Assembly: GCA_040223615.1 (NCBI GenBank)
Contig: JAVKFY010000051.1
Coordinates: forward strand, 1 to 64,000
Direction: 5' to 3'
Origin: JAVKFY01 sp040223615
GTDB lineage: Bacteria > Pseudomonadota > Alphaproteobacteria > GCA-2731375
Length of the DNA stretch: 64,000 nucleotides
Part shown: piece after piece, positions 26,661 through 32,776 of the stretch
Layout of the letters: every line of letters begins with the position of its first letter
How positions within the stretch are numbered: the stretch's first letter is position 1
Notes under the pieces: model-generated
What the model was told of the DNA's origin: nothing
Databases searched by the model: none
Seen by the model: only the letters and a program-made list of their open reading frames with translations
Position numbers and translations under genes: made by a program

Positions 26661-27548
26661 ATGATTGCATCCCGTCCCGCGGCGCGCGCGGCATGGCTGT
26701 TCGCGCTCGCCGTATCCGCCAGTCTGATGTGGAGTTCCGCGGCGCAGGCGGCGCTGGTCACCGTCGTTGAGATCGTCATGCGCGGCAATACCGTGATCGA
26801 CGAAGCCAACAACAACACGGGCGGTTTCCCCCGCTGGGTCGAGTTCGACATCCCGGGCTTCGACGATGACCTGCGCGTGCGTGGTCGCGATGGCAACAAC
26901 GCCGGCAGCACCCAGGGCAACAACGGCGGTGTCCAATGCAACGGTCGCGGCTGCGGCGTGGCGTCCAGCAACAGCGACAGCAGCAACCAGGTCGACAATG
27001 TCGGCCGCACCGATGCCCTGGAGTTTTCCATTCCGGACCGCCCCGGCTTCAAGTTCACTTTGGTCGGCATCGAGTTCACGCTCGTCGACGACGATGACGA
27101 CAGCGCGATGGTGATCGTCGACCAGGGTCACGCCGATAACGGCGACACGCCGGCGGTCACGCTGGACCCGATCGACACCAACGCCGACGACGATGCGACC
27201 GTGCCGAGCGTCTGCAATGCCAGGAATCCGGTGTACAAGTGCCGCATTGGCCTGGTGGACGGCCTGGACGCCTTCGACGGCAACGGCACGACGGTCATCA
27301 ATACCAATACCGGCGCCGGGACCGTCAACCTGGAGGAGTTCGATTACTACCACGAGCTCGACCCGGACCTGTTCTTCGGCGAACTGTTCGCCGTCAGCAC
27401 GCTGTTCAGCGAGAGCAACGACAGCTGGCGCATCGGCAAGATCTACTGGGAAATCTCCGAAGTACCGGAGCCAGGGACCTTGTCGCTGCTCGCACTGGGC
27501 CTGATCGGCCTCGGCGCGGCCGCGCGTCGGCGTCGCGCGACCGCGTAG
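26661..27548 (+). CDS. Exported PEP-CTERM protein, paralogue A1
   Basis: The 295-residue protein has a signal peptide ending SSAAQA and an acidic, Asn/Asp-rich body. It ends with VPEPGTLSLLALGLIGLG followed by a basic tail AARRRRATA, the classic PEP-CTERM signal. I recognise no enzymatic domain. Recurrent motifs shared with its neighbour are PRWVEFDIPGFD, SSNQVDN, DDDSAMVIVDQG, LDAFDG and DYYHELDPDLFFGE. Four cysteines (two in CNGRGC, two around VYKC) could form disulfides. A strong Shine-Dalgarno (AAGGAAGGACGACAGGA) precedes the ATG. It is probably a surface or matrix protein; role unknown. Confidence 0.85.
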   Translation: MIASRPAARAAWLFALAVSASLMWSSAAQAALVTVVEIVMRGNTVIDEANNNTGGFPRWVEFDIPGFDDDLRVRGRDGNNAGSTQGNNGGVQCNGRGCGVASSNSDSSNQVDNVGRTDALEFSIPDRPGFKFTLVGIEFTLVDDDDDSAMVIVDQGHADNGDTPAVTLDPIDTNADDDATVPSVCNARNPVYKCRIGLVDGLDAFDGNGTTVINTNTGAGTVNLEEFDYYHELDPDLFFGELFAVSTLFSESNDSWRIGKIYWEISEVPEPGTLSLLALGLIGLGAAARRRRATA

Positions 27549-27574
27549 ACCGAAGCCAAATCTGGATTGCGACC

Positions 27575-27605
27575 GAGGGCGGCCCGGACGGGCCGCCCTC
27601 TTTTC
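27575..27605 (+). terminator. Rho-independent terminator after paralogue A1
   Basis: GAGGGCGGCCC (27575-27585) and GGGCCGCCCTC (27590-27600) form a perfect 11-bp stem with loop GGAC, followed by TTTTC. Almost the same sequence follows paralogue A2. Confidence 0.88.
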
Positions 27606-27727
27606 GTGCCAGGGGAGAATGGATCGCGTGGTGCGACGGCTGATGGCGCGCGGTCCCGCGTGCGTATTGCACCGCAACATGGCATCAGGTTCCGGCCATG
27701 CCGGTTCGCTTAAGGTTCCGGCAAGGG

Positions 27728-27744
27728 TGTCGGCACGCTTTACA
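27728..27744 (+). promoter_or_regulatory. 17-bp upstream motif (candidate enhancer-binding site)
   Basis: TGTCGGCACGCTTTACA lies 88 bases before the GG of the sigma-54 element at 27831. Confidence 0.6.
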
Positions 27745-27830
27745 GATCAAGCACGAGTAGCGCCACTCGCCTGCCTTCACGAAATCGATTACTCCAGGAG
27801 TTTCCGAGACTTAGCGAATCCGCGGAGAAC

Positions 27831-27846
27831 TGGCGCAATTGTTGCT
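27831..27846 (+). promoter_or_regulatory. Sigma-54 (-24/-12) promoter
   Basis: TGGCGCAATTGTTGCT has GG at 27832-27833 and GC at 27844-27845, 10 bases apart. It differs by only two bases from the promoter of paralogue A1, as expected if the whole unit was duplicated. The rest of 27606-27948 holds no gene I can support. Confidence 0.72.
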
Positions 27847-27948
27847 CGCGATACTGTGATGCTCGTTTAAGCGGCGAAGTTCGCGAGCGAGATTGGGAAA
27901 GCAACCGGCCCGGCCACCGAGCCCGAGCCACGCGGAAGGTCACAATCC

Positions 27949-28929
27949 ATGTATTTGTATCGGTCGGTCGCCCCGGTGGCATTGGCGCTTGTCGCCAGCT
28001 TGCTGTGGAGCGGCAGGGCGCAGGCGGCGCTGGTCACCGTCCTCGAAGTCGTGACCCGCGGCGGCACCGTCATCGCTTCCGCCACCAACTTCACCGGCGG
28101 CGAGCCGCGGTGGGTCGAGTTCGACATCCCGGGTTTCGACGGTGATCTGCGCATGCGCGGTCGCGACAGCAATAACAGCGGCGCCAGCGAGGGCGACGTC
28201 AACGCCGGTGGCATACCGTGCAACGCCAACGGTTGCGGCCTCAAGTCCGGCAACGGCGACTCAAGCAACCAAGTCGACAATGACGGTCGCACGGACGCGC
28301 TGGAGTTCACCATCCCGAGCCGGCCCGGCTTCCAGTTCAGGCTGGTCGGCATCGAGTTCACGCAGGTCAATAGCGACGACGACAGCGCCATGGTGATCGT
28401 CGACCAGGGTAAACACGACGCTGGCGACACGCCGGCCGTCGTGCTGGACCCGATCGACACGTCCAGCGTCTGCGATGACCGCTCCGACGGCAAATGCCGT
28501 ATCGGCCTGGTCGAGGGTTTGGACGCGTTCGACGGCAGCGGCAGCACCGTCATCAAGACCAACTCCGGCACCGGCACCACCAACCTGGAGGTGTTCGACT
28601 ACTACCACGAGCTGGACCCGGACCTGTTTTTCGGCGAGTGGTTCGTCGTCAGCAGCCTGTTCGCCGAGAACGACGACAGCTGGCGCATCAAGAAGATCTA
28701 CTGGGAAATCGCCATCTCCGACGTACCGGCGCCAGGGACCTTGTCGCTGCTCGCACTGGGCCTGATCGGCCTCGGCGGGCCGCGTATCGCCGGCGCACGA
28801 CCGCGTAGGGCGAAGCCAGATCCGGATTGCGACCGAGGGCGGCCCGTGCGGGCCGCCCTCTCTTCGTGCCACGCGACCAGGGCAGCCAGACCGGCGCCGC
28901 TTCTCCCCTGCCCCGTCGCGTGGTGCTAA
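27949..28929 (+). CDS. Exported PEP-CTERM protein, paralogue A2, with frameshifted C-terminus
   Basis: The open frame gives 326 residues. The body is a clear duplicate of the gene at 26661 (PRWVEFDIPGFDGDLRMRGRD, DDDSAMVIVDQG, DYYHELDPDLFFGEW). The C-terminal signal begins VPAPGTLSLLALGLIGLG, with Ala replacing the Glu of PEP. One base is missing near 28777. Restoring it gives a short tail GAAAYRRRTTA and a stop at 28806-28808, matching paralogue A1. As read, translation continues about 40 codons across the terminator. Either the gene is decaying or the base is a sequencing error. GGAAGG precedes the ATG. Confidence 0.8.
   Translation: MYLYRSVAPVALALVASLLWSGRAQAALVTVLEVVTRGGTVIASATNFTGGEPRWVEFDIPGFDGDLRMRGRDSNNSGASEGDVNAGGIPCNANGCGLKSGNGDSSNQVDNDGRTDALEFTIPSRPGFQFRLVGIEFTQVNSDDDSAMVIVDQGKHDAGDTPAVVLDPIDTSSVCDDRSDGKCRIGLVEGLDAFDGSGSTVIKTNSGTGTTNLEVFDYYHELDPDLFFGEWFVVSSLFAENDDSWRIKKIYWEIAISDVPAPGTLSLLALGLIGLGGPRIAGARPRRAKPDPDCDRGRPVRAALSSCHATRAARPAPLLPCPVAWC
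28835..28865 (+). terminator. Rho-independent terminator after paralogue A2
   Basis: GAGGGCGGCCC (28835-28845) and GGGCCGCCCTC (28850-28860) form an 11-bp stem with a GTGC loop, followed by TCTTC. It lies inside the frameshifted reading frame but 26 bases after the restored stop at 28808, which supports the frameshift view. Confidence 0.85.
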
Positions 28930-28972
28930 GGTCTTCGCGGTGTTCAAAGCAAATAACGGGAGGCGACCGGAG

Positions 28973-29350
28973 ATGGCCGGAACCGTGACCATCGAGCTGC
29001 TGGACGCGATCCAGGACGGATTCAACCGCCACGACGTCGACGGCATTCTCAGCCACTTCGCCGATGACTGCGAATGGCTGATGGCGCGCGGCCCCGATGC
29101 GCCGGAGGGCCGGAGGCTGGTCGGCAAGGCGGCGATCGGCGAGGTGCTGCGGGCGCGCTACGCGGTGATCGGCGACATGCGCTGGGAAGAGATGCGGCAC
29201 TGGATCATGGGCGACAAGGCGCTCTCGGAGTGGGTCGTCCGCGGCACCGATCCCGAGCGCGGCGCGTTCGAGTATCTCGGCTGCGACCTGTGGGAGTTCC
29301 GCGACGGCCAGGTGACCAAGAAGGACACCTACTGGAAGACCATCGAGTAG
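28973..29350 (+). CDS. SnoaL-like (NTF2-fold) small protein
   Basis: The 125-residue protein has the cone-shaped SnoaL/NTF2 pattern: LLDAIQDGFNRHDVDGILSHFADDCEW at the start, then GRRLVGKAAIGEVLR and GCDLWEFRDGQVTKKDTYWKT. Relatives are polyketide cyclases, small isomerases and hydrolases, and many with unknown function. I use ATG 28973 because GGAG precedes it; the upstream in-frame ATG at 28940 is less likely. It has no export signal and appears unrelated to the PEP-CTERM genes around it. Confidence 0.8.
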   Translation: MAGTVTIELLDAIQDGFNRHDVDGILSHFADDCEWLMARGPDAPEGRRLVGKAAIGEVLRARYAVIGDMRWEEMRHWIMGDKALSEWVVRGTDPERGAFEYLGCDLWEFRDGQVTKKDTYWKTIE

Positions 29351-29448
29351 GAGGCCACTGGCACGCCAGGTTCCCTCTCCGGCCACCGGTGCGGCAACGA
29401 TAGTCAAATTGAGACACCGTCCGCCGCGGCGCCGGTCGCCGCAGCGAC

Positions 29449-29465
29449 TGTCGGGAATATTTACA
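29449..29465 (+). promoter_or_regulatory. 17-bp upstream motif, distal copy
   Basis: TGTCGGGAATATTTACA matches the shared motif best of all, yet lies 227 bases before the GG of the sigma-54 element. A second, inverted and weaker copy lies nearer at 29592. Confidence 0.5.
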
Positions 29466-29591
29466 CCTCCCGCCGGGCCGCCGTGACGCCGGCCGCCATG
29501 ACCATTTCCGGCTAAACCCTTGGCAATATTGTGACATTCATGGACTGCGGCAAACCGGCCGTCGGATCGGATGTTCCGGTGCTCGAGAATG

Positions 29592-29608
29592 TGTAAGTCA
29601 GACCGACC
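29592..29608 (-). promoter_or_regulatory. 17-bp upstream motif, proximal inverted copy
   Basis: Plus-strand TGTAAGTCAGACCGACC is the complement of GGTCGGTCTGACTTACA, which differs from the shared motif at two positions. Its distance to the sigma-54 GG is 84 bases, matching the 86-88 seen at three other genes. Confidence 0.45.
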
Positions 29609-29690
29609 ATTCGAGCTATGCGAATATCAAACTCAATCATGCCGCAAAATAAGGCATTGAAAAGCCAGAAGAAAATCCCGTGTCCGATTT

Positions 29691-29706
29691 TGGCACTGTT
29701 CTTGCT
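29691..29706 (+). promoter_or_regulatory. Sigma-54 (-24/-12) promoter
   Basis: TGGCACTGTTCTTGCT has GG at 29692-29693 and GC at 29704-29705, 10 bases apart, and a perfect TGGCAC -24 half. The leader to ATG 29879 is about 160 bases. It contains a near-perfect hairpin, GCCGACGAC (29776-29784) with GTCGACGGC (29792-29800). Confidence 0.78.
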
Positions 29707-29878
29707 TCTTAACTATGCAGGCTCTCGGTTGAGGTCTCTCGGGATCGCCGCCGCAGTGGCTAAAGAGGGTTAGTCGCCGACGACTCAGGTTGTCGACGGC
29801 AAATCAGAATGAAGACCGGATCGGCCACATAAGGCACGACCGGGCAAAGTGGAAAGCATCGAAAGGATCTCAAAGATC

Positions 29879-31045
29879 ATGAGAAGCAAGCTTGGATTCG
29901 GCCTGGCGGCCGTAGGCATCTTTGCCTTCGCCGGGTCCGCGCAGGCGGTTGTGCAGGACTACAGCGGCCTCGCGTTCAATGCCATCGACGGCGAGCCGCA
30001 TACATTCTCGGTCATCGCGGATGAGCCAACCGGCCTGTTGGCTGGCCCGACCCTCGACCAGCCGCTGACGTTCGGGGCCATCGGCCAGGCCAACTACACC
30101 GTCACCGTGCCCGGCGCCATCGCCGACGACGGCAGCATGGTCGGTGGCAGCATCGATTTCGCCCCGTCGACCGTGCCGATGACTTTCGGCAGCGGCGCGT
30201 TGACCATGGAGATCGTCTCCGGCCATCTCGACATCAAGGCGAATGACGGGCGCTACGACGGGGACTATACGGGCGACCCGACAGTCACCCTCCCGTACGG
30301 GTTCGGCACCGCTGATCCCGACTATGAGCTGCACAACGGTACTTTGGACGTGCTGCTGAACGGCGTCGCTATGTCGATGGTCGTCTGCGACGGAGCCTCG
30401 CTTCTTTCCAGTTGCGGTTTTCCGCCTGACGATCGGCCCTGGAGCAACTTCCCGTTCGGCGCGCAGCCGTACAATACGCTCAACGTGGGCGACAATCAGG
30501 GCGACACCGACCTGGCGATGTTCCTCTACCTGCGCGGCGAGTGCGCCGACGAGGCCTGCCCGTTCTACACCCCGGGTACGCCGGACACCTACGAGCGCAA
30601 GGTTTCGGAAACCGTGACCGTGCCGCAGTGCCAGTACTACAGAAACGGTAGTTGGCGTGCGAGCGGCGTCTACAGTGCCGACAACTGCCCGGATGGCGAG
30701 ACGAGGTTTGGCCGTTTGTACCGTCTCGGCGAGACCCAGAAGACCGTGTATCGCTGGGTGCCGTCTGACACGCCCTGCGGCGACCGGGCCGAGGCGGACT
30801 TCAACCAGAACGGCGATGACGGCACGTTCTCGGGTGGCGTCCAGGTGACCACGATGATTGGTACGTATGGCAGCAGCAATTGCCGCACCATCCCCGGCAC
30901 GCCGGCGGACTCCGACATCTACGTCAAGATCGCTCTGTGGGGCGCTGAGACGGCCGATGCACCGGAGCCGGCGACGCTGTCGCTGCTCGGCCTGGGCCTG
31001 GTTGGCCTGGGTGCCGTGGCGCGGCGTCGTCGCAAGGCGGCCTGA
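29879..31045 (+). CDS. Exported PEP-CTERM protein, paralogue B1
   Basis: From ATG 29879 the protein has 388 residues with signal peptide MRSKLGFGLAAVGIFAFAG then SAQA. A GTG-started extension to 29849 is rejected because GAAAGGA lies just upstream of 29879. The body is a beta-rich, Gly/Asp-rich domain, then a cysteine-bounded stretch (CADEACPFY to NCRTIPG) that differs strongly from its paralogue, then DIYVKIALWGAE. It ends with PEPATLSLLGLGLVGLG and ARRRRKAA, an exosortase signal. No known catalytic domain is visible. It pairs with the gene at 31510. Confidence 0.85.
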   Translation: MRSKLGFGLAAVGIFAFAGSAQAVVQDYSGLAFNAIDGEPHTFSVIADEPTGLLAGPTLDQPLTFGAIGQANYTVTVPGAIADDGSMVGGSIDFAPSTVPMTFGSGALTMEIVSGHLDIKANDGRYDGDYTGDPTVTLPYGFGTADPDYELHNGTLDVLLNGVAMSMVVCDGASLLSSCGFPPDDRPWSNFPFGAQPYNTLNVGDNQGDTDLAMFLYLRGECADEACPFYTPGTPDTYERKVSETVTVPQCQYYRNGSWRASGVYSADNCPDGETRFGRLYRLGETQKTVYRWVPSDTPCGDRAEADFNQNGDDGTFSGGVQVTTMIGTYGSSNCRTIPGTPADSDIYVKIALWGAETADAPEPATLSLLGLGLVGLGAVARRRRKAA

Positions 31046-31076
31046 TCGCTCACACCAACCACTTCCACGACTTTTC

Positions 31077-31107
31077 AAGGGCGGCCCTCGGGCCGCCCTT
31101 TCTTTTT
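31077..31107 (+). terminator. Rho-independent terminator after paralogue B1
   Basis: AAGGGCGGCCC (31077-31087) and GGGCCGCCCTT (31090-31100) form an 11-bp stem, followed by TCTTTTT. Confidence 0.9.
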
Positions 31108-31224
31108 CCGGGGCATCCGCCCGAACGCCCTCGATACGCCGGTCTCGCCAACCTCGGCAGATACCGATGGCAGTCGGCAAGCGACTACGCTCGCGCCAGA
31201 TGTGATGCCCATCACACAACATGG

Positions 31225-31241
31225 TGTCGGTAGGCCTGACA
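31225..31241 (+). promoter_or_regulatory. 17-bp upstream motif (candidate enhancer-binding site)
   Basis: TGTCGGTAGGCCTGACA has TGTC and GACA ends that are perfect inverted repeats, suggesting a dimeric regulator. It lies 87 bases before the GG of the sigma-54 element. Confidence 0.62.
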
Positions 31242-31326
31242 GCTAGCCGACGTCTTGTGCGCTGGCGACATGGTTAATATTAGACAAGCGGCTATTGCAA
31301 AAGCACATTTCGCCCTGGCCAAAGCC

Positions 31327-31342
31327 TGGCATCCGCATTGCA
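31327..31342 (+). promoter_or_regulatory. Sigma-54 (-24/-12) promoter
   Basis: TGGCATCCGCATTGCA has GG at 31328-31329 and GC at 31340-31341, 10 bases apart, and a perfect TTGCA. The leader to ATG 31510 is about 155 bases and holds two hairpins: CGGACTGCC/GGCAGTCCG (31394-31402, 31431-31439) and CGGACCG/CGGTCCG (31459-31465, 31477-31483). Confidence 0.78.
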
Positions 31343-31509
31343 TCACCGAGGGCAAGCCTTCCGCTTTGCGACACCGGGCGCACGAAACCTGGTCGGACTG
31401 CCTTGGCGCAGGGTGACGGAGATCACTCCTGGCAGTCCGCAAGCACAGAGGCGACCAACGGACCGAGAGGGCACAACGGTCCGAGAAGAGAGTACGCATC
31501 GAAAGGACG

Positions 31510-32550
31510 ATGACGATGACGAAAACCAAGCTTGGACTGGGCCTCGTGGCGGCCGGCATGCTCGCCGTCGCCGGGTCGGCACAAGCAGCCTCGGTTGACT
31601 ACCAGGGCCTCGCCTTTAACAGCACCGACGCGGAGCACGACTTTTTCCTCCGTCCGTACTATTTCACCGGCCTGTCGCCGAACGCGACGATGGGGCAGCC
31701 GCGCTGGCGCATGGACGGCAACGACCTGTCGAACTACGGCCAGGCGCACTACCACCTCGACTCGCCCGGCGACGTGACCGGTCCCGGCGGCCTGTCGGGC
31801 GGCACGCTGACCTTCTCGCCCGGCGACCCGATCAGCATGGTGCCGGACACCGGCGGCACCCCGGGCTCGTTCGACATGTCGATCGTCGGCGGCGTGCTCG
31901 ACATCGGCGGCTACGCGCCGAACAGCTCGGCGGCCTTCGACCTGCCGTTCGGCCTCGGCGACGACACCCGCCACGACTATTTCCTCGACGGCTACCTGGA
32001 CATCGCGCTGGGCGGCACCGTCCTCACCTTCAACGTGCTGCCCGAGGGCGACGACTACATCAATCTGTTCTTCGACTATCCGTATAGCGGCCTGAACGTC
32101 GGCAACAACGACACCGACCTGAACGCCAGGGACGGCTCGACCGATCTGTCGATGATCCTCTATGCCCGCGCCGATTGCCTCGACGACTCGTGCCCGTTCT
32201 TCCGTGAGACGGTCGACACCCGCGTCTACGAGCAGAGCGAATGGGGCGAATGGTACCGCATCGACGGTAGCTGCAGCTGGTGGAAAGACAACTGCAAGCG
32301 CAGGTGGAAGAACGGTCGCTGGAAGTATTCCAAGCGCGACAAAGAGTGGGAGACCGTCCGCTACTGCGACAAGTGGCGCTCCAGCTGCCGCGTGACCGGC
32401 CAGTACATCGCGGGCAATGACGACGTCTACATCAAGATCGCGCTGTGGGGCGAAAGCACCGACGCGCCGGAGCCGGCGACCCTGTCACTGTTCGCCCTGG
32501 GCCTTGCTGGCCTGGGCGCGGCGGCCCGGCGCCGTCGTCACGCGGCCTGA
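31510..32550 (+). CDS. Exported PEP-CTERM protein, paralogue B2
   Basis: The 346-residue protein has a signal peptide (KLGLGLVAAGMLAVAG, SAQA) and a body related to the gene at 29879 (SVDYQGLAFNSTDAEH, GLNVGNNDTDL, CPFF, DDVYIKIALWGE). It ends with PEPATLSLFALGLAGLG and ARRRRHAA. In place of the paralogue's long Cys-bounded insert it has a compact stretch unusually rich in Trp, Lys and Arg with five cysteines (about residues 240-300). ATGACGATGACG offers two starts; GAAAGGA fits either. It is the last PEP-CTERM gene before the tRNA and island. Confidence 0.85.
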   Translation: MTMTKTKLGLGLVAAGMLAVAGSAQAASVDYQGLAFNSTDAEHDFFLRPYYFTGLSPNATMGQPRWRMDGNDLSNYGQAHYHLDSPGDVTGPGGLSGGTLTFSPGDPISMVPDTGGTPGSFDMSIVGGVLDIGGYAPNSSAAFDLPFGLGDDTRHDYFLDGYLDIALGGTVLTFNVLPEGDDYINLFFDYPYSGLNVGNNDTDLNARDGSTDLSMILYARADCLDDSCPFFRETVDTRVYEQSEWGEWYRIDGSCSWWKDNCKRRWKNGRWKYSKRDKEWETVRYCDKWRSSCRVTGQYIAGNDDVYIKIALWGESTDAPEPATLSLFALGLAGLGAAARRRRHAA

Positions 32551-32582
32551 TCGAGCGATCCGGCCATTGTACGATCAGGATC

Positions 32583-32613
32583 AGGGGGCGGCCCGGCCGG
32601 GCCGCCCCCTTTT
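32583..32613 (+). terminator. Rho-independent terminator after paralogue B2
   Basis: Bases 32583-32596 and 32597-32610 are perfect reverse complements (AGGGGGCGGCCCGG on the left side), followed by TTTT. The tip of the stem is probably unpaired in RNA. Confidence 0.88.
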
Positions 32614-32637
32614 CTGCCGCCGGAATGGCCGGGCGCC

Positions 32638-32667
32638 TTGACGGCGAAAGACGTTGCAGGCTAAGTC
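32638..32667 (+). promoter_or_regulatory. Housekeeping promoter of tRNA-Ser
   Basis: TTGACG (32638-32643) and GCTAAGTC (32660-32667) resemble the alphaproteobacterial housekeeping consensus TTGACG ... GCTANAWC. The tRNA begins at 32686. Confidence 0.55.
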
Positions 32668-32685
32668 CGACCGGCGTGCCCTGGA

Positions 32686-32776
32686 GGAGGGATGGCCGAG
32701 TGGCCGAAGGCGCTCCCCTGCTAAGGGAGTATGGGTCAAAAGCCCATCGTGGGTTCGAATCCCACTCCCTCCGCCA
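32686..32776 (+). tRNA. tRNA-Ser (anticodon GCU)
   Basis: The acceptor stem GGAGGGA (32686-32692) pairs with TCCCTCC (32766-32772), followed by discriminator G and encoded CCA. The anticodon stem CTCCC/GGGAG encloses CTGCTAA, with anticodon GCT at 32720-32722. A long variable arm (TATGGGTCAAAAGCCCATC) confirms a serine tRNA, and the T loop GGTTCGAATCC is canonical. Its 3' end is the integration site of the island that follows. Confidence 0.97.

Noticed and set aside
28809..28929. The last 40 or so codons of the second PEP-CTERM paralogue as a genuine C-terminal domain
   Set aside because: They read across a strong terminator in a shifted frame. The unshifted frame matches the paralogue and stops at 28808.
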